Shown: in pieces, positions 35,801 to 43,448 of the stretch
How the letters are laid out: every line of letters starts with the position of its first letter
Position numbering within the stretch: the stretch's first letter is position 1
Assembly (NCBI GenBank): GCA_963728545.1
Contig: CAVSKO010000002.1
Coordinates: forward strand, 1,674,001 to 1,738,000
DNA length: 64,000 nucleotides
Reading direction: 5' to 3'
From: DASUNP01 sp963728545
GTDB taxonomy: Bacteria > Acidobacteriota > Blastocatellia > UBA7656
Position numbers and translations under genes: made by a program
The notes under the pieces: generated by a model
The model's input: the letters and a program-made list of their open reading frames with translations, nothing else
The model's database searches: none
Told to the model about the DNA's origin: nothing

Positions 35801-37791
35801 GCGGGGTCAATGGCGCCGGCCACCCGATCCCAGACCCTCCGAACGCTGTCAACCCGCCCGGCCGCGAGGAGGTGGGCTTGCCCTTCCTGCTTGAGCGCCC
35901 GGATGAGTGCCCCGGCGGTGTGCCGCCGCCGTGTCCTGAGGCCATCTCGGCCGACGATCCGGGCACGTTCTCTGTCAACTACCGCAACGAGCCCGTAGCG
36001 CTGCGCGTGCGTAACCCTGCAAACAACCAGCAGGCGACAGGCCTTGCAGGAAATCTGTCCCATGTGTTCCGCTCGACCATCAACCGCGCAGACCCGGACT
36101 TTAACGTGCAGCCGAACTTCTACCCGCCGCTGACGGGAGGGATACAGCCGAGAGACCCGTTCACGCCTCTGCTGCGCCTTTACAACGGCGACCAGGTCCA
36201 GATACGCATCCTGGTCGGGGCGCATGAAGAAGGCCACAACTTCACCGTTCACGGGATCAAATGGCTGTTCGAGCCTTCGGAACGCAATTCGGGATTCCGC
36301 AACGGCCAGATGATGGGCATCTCTGAACACTTCGAATTCATATCGCCCGTAGTGGCCGGCATCAACCAGATTGCGCCATTTGCAGACTTCCTCTACCAGG
36401 CAGGCGCATCTGTGGATAACCTGTGGAACGGGACGTGGGGAATTATGCGCGCCTATAACGAGTCTCAGGCCAACCTGCTTCCCTTGCCAAATGGATTCAC
36501 GAGCATCCCGCCGATAGTGAACCTGGCCGACTTCAACCAGCGCATCCCCTGTCCCAACGCGGCGCCGGTGAGGAATTTCGACGTCACGGCCAGGACAGCC
36601 CAGCAGGCCCTGCCGGGAGGAAAGCTCATCTACAATCCCCGCGCGGGGGCAGCCAACAACGGGCCTCTGAATGACCCGACGGCGGTCATCTTCTTCCGCA
36701 CGTCGGACCTGAGCAATGGGACGCTAATTCCCGGGAGGCCCATCGAGCCGCTGATCCTGCGGGCCAACGCGGGCGACTGCATACAGTTGACTCTGCGCAA
36801 CGATCTGCCCGCGACGATGCCTGACCTGGATGGGTTCAACACCCTGCCTATGATCGTGGACAACTTCAACGCCAACCAGATCAGACCTTCAAACCACGTC
36901 GGGTTGCACTCGCAACTGCTGATTTATGACGTGACAGACAGCGACGGGGCGAACGTCGGCTCGAACGACCCTCAGACGGTCGCGCCCGGTGGCACGAGGA
37001 CCTACCGTTGGTATGCGGGCGACCTCAGTTATGACCGCAACACCGACCGTATAGTCGCAACTCCTATTGAATTCGGCGCGACCAACTTGATCTCGTCGGA
37101 TCCTATCAAGCACAGCAACAAGGGGGCCATCGGGGCGCTCATCATCGAGCCGCAAGGCGCCACCTGGACAGAGGACGCAAGCTCCCGCGCGTCGGCTACC
37201 GTAACTCCGCCGGGCGGGCCCAGTTTCCGCGATTTCGTATTGCTGTTCCAGAACGACATCAACATGAGGTTCGGCAACGGGACGGCCATACCTAACCTCG
37301 CGGAGGCCGAAGACCCTGAGGACTCCGGCCAGAAGGCGTTCAACTACAAGAGCGAGCCGTTCTGGTTCAGGATGGGTTTTGCGCCGGACGCGCCGCTTAC
37401 GTTCACCCGCACGCTGAACTTCACCAACGTGCTGGCGAACGCGCAGGTCGGCGGCAACCCTGTCACCCCCATCTTCACTGCCCAGCGCGGCGTGCCAGTT
37501 CGGTTCCGCGTGCTGCACCCGCAAGGGCATCCGCGCAACAACGTGTTTCAGACTCACGGCCACATCTGGGAAGAGGAGCCGTGGATCAATAACTCGACCC
37601 GTATCGGCAGCAACGTTTTCTCGGAGTGGAAGGGAGCCGAGATGGGCATGGGCCCGGCCTATCACTTCAACGCGATCCCCAAGAACGGGGCCGGGGGCGC
37701 GTTCAGGATTACGGGCGATTACCTGTATCGCACACAGGCGTCATTCCAATTCAGTGGCGGTCTGTGGGGCATATTCCGGGTAACGCTGTGA
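32818..37791 (+). CDS. Giant secreted multicopper oxidase-like protein (MnxG-like)
   Basis: A 1657-residue protein with GAAAGGAGAAG before ATG 32818 and a signal peptide (MLLLVWAAAGIALLAIPESA, cut after ARAQ). It contains repeated cupredoxin-like units. Copper motifs include HHIHHQHTHQWLH (~465-478) and FHCHFYPHFAQGMW (His522, Cys523, His524, His528, Met533), which fits the HCHxxxHxxxxM type 1/type 3 signature. Further His clusters are GQHIHLVKFDV, FTHDHFGPSTHQQAG, HEEGHNFTVHGIKW and FQTHGHIWEEE near the C-terminus. Typical three-domain oxidases are ~500 residues; this size and multiplicity recall the giant manganese oxidase MnxG and relatives. It heads a co-directional operon with two SCO copper chaperones, supporting a copper-loaded periplasmic or outer-surface oxidase. 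The substrate (Mn(II), phenolics, other) is not shown. Confidence 0.78.
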   Translation: MSTNRVFRKCGMLLLVWAAAGIALLAIPESARAQSPPTCTSANTKTANVVAFDQPFMWNRLGAAQPQGMIYALRRDVVPISGSTLSAGNVRLRADKRPRPIVLRMNVGDCLQISFQNFLNPTPEDEEQPATRTASVRAIGLQLVGSIASDGSNVGQNASSLVAPGGTRTYTFYAEREGSHMLYSGAAIAGGEGDGGSIPPGLFGSVNVQPRNAEWYRSQVTAADLILACQKDGAGNCIRTAQGHPILNYNAVYPAGHPRAGLPILRMTQGNEIVHTDLRGIITGPNAGRFPAGTFPPNPTEPDREQPFREFTILYHDEIGAVQAFPQFEDPVLEHTLHSVRDAFAINYGTGGIGAEILANRFRVGPMHACTECKYEEFFLSAWTVSDPAQVVDVPANAPCQPEDIDEDDPANDPDDPEPVPQNDNCTPTPGPKATKVLFPDDPSNVYGAYIRDHVKFRILHAGPKEHHIHHQHTHQWLHTPDSDNASYLDSQALGPGASFTLEMVHNGSGNRNQAVGDSIFHCHFYPHFAQGMWAMWRVHDVFEAGTPLDAQGRPATGTRALPDGEIARGTPIPAIVPLPTIAMAPMPQAQVSIVTVAGRPGGQVQVTGTGNPGYPFFVPGVAGHRAPHPPLDTIDDGGLPRHIITGGTFVEVHNRLDFSKELLTANAFQLPENGTTVEVRAMNYHDQRLHPSFTPAGAPANFITNGLPPKPGAPFADPCISDTGAAIGTPRLYKGADIQLDLKLNKAGWHFPQQRISALWGDVQDTLSGARPPEPLFFRANTNDCITFHLTTLIPGVYELDDFQVRTPTDVMGQHIHLVKFDVTASDGSGNGWNYEDGSFTPDEVRERIEAINAFGGLIPTGGGPRIQLAPEPHPFFGGGPNGAWMGAQTTVQRWFADNVLNNAGQDRTLRTVFTHDHFGPSTHQQAGLYAGLVIEPQGSQWRHPETGVFFGSRFDGGPTSFRADIITGPGGANSYREFLIEFADFQLAYFEGGGVNGAGHPIPDPPNAVNPPGREEVGLPFLLERPDECPGGVPPPCPEAISADDPGTFSVNYRNEPVALRVRNPANNQQATGLAGNLSHVFRSTINRADPDFNVQPNFYPPLTGGIQPRDPFTPLLRLYNGDQVQIRILVGAHEEGHNFTVHGIKWLFEPSERNSGFRNGQMMGISEHFEFISPVVAGINQIAPFADFLYQAGASVDNLWNGTWGIMRAYNESQANLLPLPNGFTSIPPIVNLADFNQRIPCPNAAPVRNFDVTARTAQQALPGGKLIYNPRAGAANNGPLNDPTAVIFFRTSDLSNGTLIPGRPIEPLILRANAGDCIQLTLRNDLPATMPDLDGFNTLPMIVDNFNANQIRPSNHVGLHSQLLIYDVTDSDGANVGSNDPQTVAPGGTRTYRWYAGDLSYDRNTDRIVATPIEFGATNLISSDPIKHSNKGAIGALIIEPQGATWTEDASSRASATVTPPGGPSFRDFVLLFQNDINMRFGNGTAIPNLAEAEDPEDSGQKAFNYKSEPFWFRMGFAPDAPLTFTRTLNFTNVLANAQVGGNPVTPIFTAQRGVPVRFRVLHPQGHPRNNVFQTHGHIWEEEPWINNSTRIGSNVFSEWKGAEMGMGPAYHFNAIPKNGAGGAFRITGDYLYRTQASFQFSGGLWGIFRVTL

Positions 37792-37902
37792 CCTGAGCAG
37801 AGCGCGGAGGAGTCAGGGACGTGTCTCGACAGCCTCGTCCCTGCTCCTCACTCTCTGCGCCCCACAAGATGAATCTAGATGAAACGGAGAGATGAATAAG
37901 CG

Positions 37903-38142
37903 ATGAAACCGATGAAATCCATTCACCCAGCATACGAAACCTCCGACCTGCATCTGGCAAGCTTCCTTCGCTGTCGCGGCTTCCGCATAGAAGGCATCAA
38001 ACGACAAAACGGCAGGGCCACCTTTGCTTTTGAAAACAGCGCAGAGTTGCAGCACGCGGTGCTGGATTTTGCCAATGACGGGGCGGTCAGCGCGCGCTCG
38101 TTCAGCAACACGTTGAGGGATTTGAAGGCGCTGACCCGCTAG
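37903..38142 (+). CDS. DUF5659-family small protein
   Basis: A 79-residue protein. The segment YETSDLHLASFLRCRGFRI, followed by RATFAFENSAELQHAVLDF and SNTLRDLKALTR, matches the pattern of DUF5659, a short family often found beside unrelated genes. It is cytoplasmic, with no signal peptide. ATG 37903 has only a modest GAGA-type ribosome site. It lies between the oxidase and the propeller gene in the same direction, so it is probably co-transcribed. Function unknown. Confidence 0.75.
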   Translation: MKPMKSIHPAYETSDLHLASFLRCRGFRIEGIKRQNGRATFAFENSAELQHAVLDFANDGAVSARSFSNTLRDLKALTR

Positions 38143-38171
38143 CGGGGATTGGGAAAGGAGCGAGAATACCG

Positions 38172-40262
38172 ATGAATACTTTACTCAAGCTTCGAGCGCA
38201 TACCGTGATCCGTGGGGTTCGCTTTCACAGAATTACGCGAGCAACCTTGTGCTGTCTGCTTTCGCTCATCCTTGCGTCAACCGTTTCGGTGGCCGCAGCA
38301 CAGAGCATTGAAAAGGATAAACCAGCGCAGGCTCCCGGCGCTTTCTGGCAAAGCATCCGCGCGCAAAAGCCCGGCGCTTCCTGGCAAAGCATTGGCTCGC
38401 AAAAGATCGTTCGCCAGGGGGTCGCAATCGAATTCGCTATCCGGCCGGTTGCGCCGGAGATGGGCAACCAGTCAGAGTTGAAAGAGTGGGACGATGCAGC
38501 AGTCCAACTGACGATAACCGACGCCGCAACAAATAATCCGATGACAGGGCTTCGGCCAACAGCCTGGATCAACGCTCGCACGAGTAAGAAGACCGAAGCC
38601 GATAAGTGTAAAGAGAAGGTCCAGTCGTTCCTGCGCGGGAACTTGAGAACCCGCCCGACGACTGACCTGAACAGTTTTTTTGTTCTCGCCATGAACAAAC
38701 AGTCCGATATTTCGGTGATCAACCCCCTGATCGGTTTTGGCTCGAGCAAGCTGTTGGCAATGATCTTTATGAAAAGCCCTGGCGAGGATTGGGCTCTGAG
38801 CAGCAACTCGAAGACGCTCCTGGTGACAACGCCCGCGTCAAATCAGGTAGTGGTGATAGACACTGTGTCGTGGCGCTTGATGAGTAAAATCAATGTCGGC
38901 ACAAAGCCCATGAAAATCGCATTTCAACCCGACCAGAAGTACGTATGGGTCGGCAACGATGGCGATGGCACAGTCATGGCGATTGATGCGACGGAGCTGA
39001 AAGTTGCGGCACGAATCCCCACGGGCGTCGGCCATCATGAGATGGCGTTTACGCCGGACTCTCGCTACGCCTTTGTTACAAACGAAACTGATGGCGAGCT
39101 TTCAGTCATTGATGTCGGAAAGCTCACAAAGATAAAATCCGTCAAAACAGGAAAGACTGCCACGTCGCTCGCCTTCTCTCCTTTAAGCGGCGCTGTATAC
39201 GTGGCCGACGAAGCTCTCGGTACGATAGCCGTGATTGACTCTCAAAGCCATCAGGTGCGTGCGAGCATCGCCGCAAAGCCCGGCATCAGAGCTATGAAGT
39301 TCACTCCCGATGGCCGCTGGGGGTTCGTCGTAAATCCGAAGGAGGACTGCGTCTACATCTTCGATGGCTCTAACAACAGCCTCGTGCAAACAGTTCGGGT
39401 CGAGCCTGGCCCCGATCAGATTTCTTTCACAAAGTCTTACGCCTACATCCGGTCGGCGGGCAGTGAGCAAGTCAGTATGATCCCCCTGACCGGACTGGAC
39501 AAGGATGAGGGCGCCAGTGTCACGAAGTTTCCGGGCGGGCAGATTCCCGCAGGCAAGGTTTCAGGCGCTGAAGCGGCGGCGGCGGCCATCGTCCCCGCGC
39601 CCGAAAGCGGTTCTGTTCTAGTGGCCAATCCCGGAGATCAGATGATCTATTACTACAACGAGGGAATGGCTGCTCCGATGGGCAGCCTTCAAAACTTTCG
39701 CCGCCAGCCCAAAGCTGTGATGGTCGTAGACCGCAGCTTCCGCGAGACAGCACCGGGCGTCTACTCTGCCATCACCAAGCTGCCGCCAGCCGGAGCTTAT
39801 GACCTGGTATTCTTCCTAGACTCCCCGCGCGTCATTCATTGCTTCGATTTTGCGGTGATGCCCGACCCGGCGCTGGCGCAGAAGCGAGATACCGCCAGCC
39901 AGCTACGAGTCCAGTTTCTGGCGCGGGAAAAAATCATTCGTCCCGGAGAGATGGTCAAAGTGCGATTCAAACTGACAGATAGAGCGACGGGAGAGCCAAA
40001 GACCAGCTTGAAAGACGTGGGCTTCCTGGCCTTTCTCTCTCCGGGCGTCTGGCAATACCGGCAGTGGGCCGCTCCCGTAGGTGAAGGCGTTTACGAGGCG
40101 AGTTTCGTTCCGCCCGAGCACGGCGTGTATTACATTTTTTTGCAATGCCCCTCGCTTAAAATCAAGCTCAACCAGTTGCCACATATAGTCCTGGACGGGA
40201 GAGAGCAGGAGGCCGTCCCGGCGGCCAAACCTGCCGATAGCGCTAAGGGCAATCAACTTTGA
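38172..40262 (+). CDS. Secreted YVTN-type beta-propeller protein
   Basis: A 696-residue protein with AAAGGAG upstream and a signal peptide (CCLLSLILASTVSVAAAQ). After a linker with a repeated WQSI segment (AFWQSIRAQKPG / ASWQSIGSQK), residues ~75-215 may form a beta-sandwich. Residues ~220-520 are YVTN/SMP30-like propeller blades (VVVIDTVSWRLMSKINVGTK, VWVGNDGDGTVMAIDATELK, VYVADEALGTIAVIDSQSHQ). The C-terminal ~150 residues form a beta-sandwich (GEMVKVRFKLTDRATGEP, HGVYYIFLQC). Propellers of this type bind metals, redox partners or ligands in the periplasm. Its position between oxidase and SCO genes suggests a role in electron transfer or maturation of the oxidase. Confidence 0.85.
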   Translation: MNTLLKLRAHTVIRGVRFHRITRATLCCLLSLILASTVSVAAAQSIEKDKPAQAPGAFWQSIRAQKPGASWQSIGSQKIVRQGVAIEFAIRPVAPEMGNQSELKEWDDAAVQLTITDAATNNPMTGLRPTAWINARTSKKTEADKCKEKVQSFLRGNLRTRPTTDLNSFFVLAMNKQSDISVINPLIGFGSSKLLAMIFMKSPGEDWALSSNSKTLLVTTPASNQVVVIDTVSWRLMSKINVGTKPMKIAFQPDQKYVWVGNDGDGTVMAIDATELKVAARIPTGVGHHEMAFTPDSRYAFVTNETDGELSVIDVGKLTKIKSVKTGKTATSLAFSPLSGAVYVADEALGTIAVIDSQSHQVRASIAAKPGIRAMKFTPDGRWGFVVNPKEDCVYIFDGSNNSLVQTVRVEPGPDQISFTKSYAYIRSAGSEQVSMIPLTGLDKDEGASVTKFPGGQIPAGKVSGAEAAAAAIVPAPESGSVLVANPGDQMIYYYNEGMAAPMGSLQNFRRQPKAVMVVDRSFRETAPGVYSAITKLPPAGAYDLVFFLDSPRVIHCFDFAVMPDPALAQKRDTASQLRVQFLAREKIIRPGEMVKVRFKLTDRATGEPKTSLKDVGFLAFLSPGVWQYRQWAAPVGEGVYEASFVPPEHGVYYIFLQCPSLKIKLNQLPHIVLDGREQEAVPAAKPADSAKGNQL

Positions 40263-40309
40263 GCGCCGTTTCTCTTGAATGCGACTGCTTCTTTTGGAGG
40301 AGTAATAAA

Positions 40310-41002
40310 ATGGCTCGAACACACAGATTGACGACAGTACTACTTCTGGCGGCTGCCTGCGCATTTGCTCGTCCTGTGTTTGCCGGTCAGGCTCAGCAGG
40401 AGAAGCCGGCCATAAATCACCAGCACCATCATCATCACAAAGATGACGGCGCAACCGAAGACGCCGTTAAAGAGAATCCTGCGGTAAAGAAGATGATGAT
40501 CCCCGATGTGCAGGTCGTAAACCAGTACGGCCAGCGGCTCAACTTTTACTCGGAGCTGGTCAAGGGCAAGACCGTAGCCATCAACTTCGTCTTCACCTCT
40601 TGCACGACTATCTGCCCGCCGCTCGCCGCCACGTTCTCGAAAGTCATTAGCCTTGGTGGCGCGCGCGCGGGAAGAGATTTCCACCTGATTTCAATAAGCG
40701 TGGACCCGGTAGTAGATACGCCCGAGCGATTGAAGGCCTGGGCGGCAAAATTCAACCCGGGGCCGGGGTGGACCATTGTGACCGGCAGTAAAGAAGAGAT
40801 AAGTGAGCTGCTGAAGGCTTTGGGAGGTTACACCCCGTCCAGGCAAGATCATTCGCCTGTGGTGCTGATAGGCAACGAATCTAAGGGGGCGTGGACGCGC
40901 GCGTATGGACTAGCTCCGGCGACACGCCTGCTCGAAATAATTGAAGGCGCAATAAACGGCTCGGTCGTAGAACCGGCGAAACAGGAGGCGACTCGACAAT
41001 GA
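40310..41002 (+). CDS. SCO1/SenC-family copper chaperone with His-rich N-terminus
   Basis: A 230-residue thioredoxin-fold protein. ATG 40310 is chosen (GGAGGAG upstream) over an open extension to 40259. The signal peptide is VLLLAAACAFARPVFAG. A histidine run (HQHHHHHKDD, ~37-46) could bind copper. The copper site is Cys98-x3-Cys102 (TSCTTICPP) with His181 (RQDHSPVVLIG). SCO proteins deliver copper to CuA or multicopper enzymes and manage thiol redox state. It starts shortly after the propeller gene and overlaps the next SCO gene by 4 bp (ATGA), so the genes are translationally coupled. Confidence 0.92.
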   Translation: MARTHRLTTVLLLAAACAFARPVFAGQAQQEKPAINHQHHHHHKDDGATEDAVKENPAVKKMMIPDVQVVNQYGQRLNFYSELVKGKTVAINFVFTSCTTICPPLAATFSKVISLGGARAGRDFHLISISVDPVVDTPERLKAWAAKFNPGPGWTIVTGSKEEISELLKALGGYTPSRQDHSPVVLIGNESKGAWTRAYGLAPATRLLEIIEGAINGSVVEPAKQEATRQ

Positions 41003-41634
41003 AATGCAGATATAGCGAATCACAAGCCGGCAAATTCCTCTTTATCGCGTGCGCGGCCCTGGTGCTGCTCGTGTCCCTTTTTGCAGACACGCAGGCCCAA
41101 TCGAACGGCGCTAATCAGCCCAAATCCAGTGCTGAGCCGTCGCCCGCGCAAAAATATTTCACTGACGTTGTGCTGGTGAATCAGGATGGCAAGGAGATGC
41201 GCCTTTACAGCGACCTGCTAAAAGGCAACGTGGTCGTCATCAACGCGATGTTCACTTCGTGCAACGGCGTTTGTCCGCCGATGAGCCGGAACATGGAGAT
41301 GATCCAGGAGCAGCTCGGCGACCGGTTGGGCAAGGGGGTGCTGTTGCTCTCATTCTCGGTCAACCCGGCCGTAGACACGCCGCCCGTGCTCAAACAATAT
41401 GCCCAGAGATTTCATGCAAAGCCGGGCTGGCAATTTCTCACCGGCAAGAGAGAAAACCTGGAGGTTGCTCTGCGCAAGCTTGGGCAGTTCGTAGAGGTGA
41501 GAGAGGACCACACCAACATATTTATTATTGGGAACGAGCGGACGGGGCTGTGGAAGAAGGCCTTCGGGCTAGCCAACCCGCAAGAACTCATCAAGGTGGT
41601 CGAAAGCGTGCTCAATGACAATGGCCAAAACTAA
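40999..41634 (+). CDS. SCO1/SenC-family copper chaperone (second copy)
   Basis: A 211-residue protein. The N-terminal signal or anchor is FIACAALVLLVSLFADTQAQ. The copper/thiol site is Cys88-x3-Cys92 (TSCNGVCPP) and His171 (REDHTNIFIIG). It is paralogous to the preceding gene but lacks the His-rich segment, so the pair may divide metal capture and transfer. It shares ATGA with the upstream gene and overlaps the downstream cytochrome fusion by 20 bp, consistent with one operon. Confidence 0.92.
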   Translation: MKCRYSESQAGKFLFIACAALVLLVSLFADTQAQSNGANQPKSSAEPSPAQKYFTDVVLVNQDGKEMRLYSDLLKGNVVVINAMFTSCNGVCPPMSRNMEMIQEQLGDRLGKGVLLLSFSVNPAVDTPPVLKQYAQRFHAKPGWQFLTGKRENLEVALRKLGQFVEVREDHTNIFIIGNERTGLWKKAFGLANPQELIKVVESVLNDNGQN

Positions 41635-43240
41635 CTGCCGACTGAAAGTCATGAAGCTCCTGTTGATTGTTGCGGCGACTGTTTTCGCTCTGTCGCTCGT
41701 CGGTCACACGTCTGCTCAAGACGGCGCACCGGCGCCATTGACTCCACAGGAAAAGCGTGGAAAGCAGATTTACTTGAAAGGCGTCTCCCCGTCGGGCAAA
41801 GAGATGACGGCCCTTCTCGCAAGCGCCGATGTCGAGGTTCCGGCTAGCACACTTGCCTGCGCGGGCTGTCACGGGCTTGACGGCCAGGGCAAGCCCGAAG
41901 GCGGAATAAGGCCGTCAAATATTGTCTGGGAAGCGCTGACCAAACCTTACGGCGTCACTCATGCCGACGGGCGAAAACATCCCCCATACACCGAAGGCGC
42001 GCTCGGGCTGGCCATTGCTCTGGGCATCGATCCTGCCGGTAATAAACTGCTGGCGGCAATGCCCAGGTACAGAATGACTCGCGAGGATATGGCGGACCTC
42101 ACGGCGTATCTCAAACGTCTCGGAAAAGATTCGGACCCTGGGATCACAGAGACGACCGTCAAGGTGGGAACAATTCTTCCCACCCGAGGCCCGCTCGCAG
42201 AGATGGGCAAAGACGTTAAAGCCATGCTGACGGCCTATTTCGACAGCATCAATGAGAAAGGTGGGATTTATAATCGCAAGATCAAACTGTGCGTTGCCGA
42301 GACTGCCGACGGCGAAACGCCTGCGAGCGAAGCTCTGAAACGCTTTATCGGAGCCGAGCAAGTGTTCGCCCTGGTCAGCCCTTTTATGCCCGGGGCGGAT
42401 GAAGAGTTATGCTCGCTCGCCGAGCATCAGGAAGTGCCTCTCATAGGGCCTCTCACGCTTTCTCCCCGGTCCGGTTTTCCTATAAACAGGCATGCGTTCT
42501 ACCTGTTCTCAGGTCTATCGGAGCAGAGCCGGGCGCTGGTCGTTTTCGCAAAGCAAAGGCTGACAAACCCAAAACCGCGTGTCGCAGTAATCTACTTTGA
42601 AAGCGATATGGCTCGGCAGGCCGCTACGGCTATAAAGGAGCAGTGCAATAAAGCCGGGTGGGGTTCGGCAACGATGGTCAAATACTCACACTGGGAATTT
42701 GACGCCCTGCGAATGGCCACGGAGCTAAAACAGGAAGGGACGGATGCCGTATTCTTTATCGGCGCGGGCGCGGAGGCGAAAGCTATACTTCGAGTCGCCG
42801 ATCAGATGGGGTGGACGCCTGACGTCTTCATCCCTGCGGGGCCGTCCGCGAGAGACCTGTTCGAGGCTCCCGCGAGCTTCAAGGATAAACTCTTTTTATC
42901 GTTTCCGACGCTGCCGTCAGACATGACTCGCGCGGGAACGACTCTCTACACCGCGCTTGCCGACAAGCATCATCTGCCGGCGAGGCATCCGGCGGCACAG
43001 TTGTCCGCCCTCTCGGCGGCGAGGGTACTGACGGAGGCGCTCACGCGAGCCGGAAGGGATTTGAGCCGAGAAAAGCTCATAAATACGCTCGAAGGGTTTT
43101 ACCAGTTCGACACCGGCTTGACGCCGCCGATCAGTTATGGCCCGAACCGCCGCGTAGGAGCGCTCGGAGCATACGTCGTTTCCGTCGATCTGGAAAAAAG
43201 AGCTTTCGTGCCCGCGAGCGCCTGGATCATCCCTGACTGA
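41615..43240 (+). CDS. Cytochrome c fused to a branched-chain-amino-acid-type binding protein
   Basis: A 541-residue periplasmic protein with signal peptide LLLIVAATVFALSLVGHTSA. Residues 40-160 form a class I cytochrome c: heme site Cys82-x2-Cys85-His86 (ACAGCHGLDG) and a likely axial Met in LLAAMPRYRMT. Residues ~170-535 are a Peripla_BP_6/LivJ-type binding domain (TVKVGTILPTRGPLAEMGKD, TAYFDSINEKGGIYNRKIKL, VFALVSPFMPG, AVIYFESDMARQAATAIKEQ). Binding domains like this usually feed ABC importers, but no permease or ATPase is adjacent. Fusion to heme suggests a ligand-gated electron carrier for the upstream oxidase. The start at 41615 overlaps the SCO gene. Confidence 0.88.
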   Translation: MTMAKTNCRLKVMKLLLIVAATVFALSLVGHTSAQDGAPAPLTPQEKRGKQIYLKGVSPSGKEMTALLASADVEVPASTLACAGCHGLDGQGKPEGGIRPSNIVWEALTKPYGVTHADGRKHPPYTEGALGLAIALGIDPAGNKLLAAMPRYRMTREDMADLTAYLKRLGKDSDPGITETTVKVGTILPTRGPLAEMGKDVKAMLTAYFDSINEKGGIYNRKIKLCVAETADGETPASEALKRFIGAEQVFALVSPFMPGADEELCSLAEHQEVPLIGPLTLSPRSGFPINRHAFYLFSGLSEQSRALVVFAKQRLTNPKPRVAVIYFESDMARQAATAIKEQCNKAGWGSATMVKYSHWEFDALRMATELKQEGTDAVFFIGAGAEAKAILRVADQMGWTPDVFIPAGPSARDLFEAPASFKDKLFLSFPTLPSDMTRAGTTLYTALADKHHLPARHPAAQLSALSAARVLTEALTRAGRDLSREKLINTLEGFYQFDTGLTPPISYGPNRRVGALGAYVVSVDLEKRAFVPASAWIIPD

Positions 43241-43448
43241 ATTGATGGCCATGGCGGATTTAGAATCACGGCATTCGCTTTCTGCTATTATTTTTTTCGC
43301 CTTATTGTATTTTATTATTCAAAGTCAAGTCATGGTGGACGTAGATCGAGTCTTTGGGATGGGGAGCCACCAGGAAGATAAGCTGGTGCCAGCCGTTTCT
43401 CAGTAGATGCCGTCGCACGCTTCAAGAACAGACCCGCACCTTAGAGCA

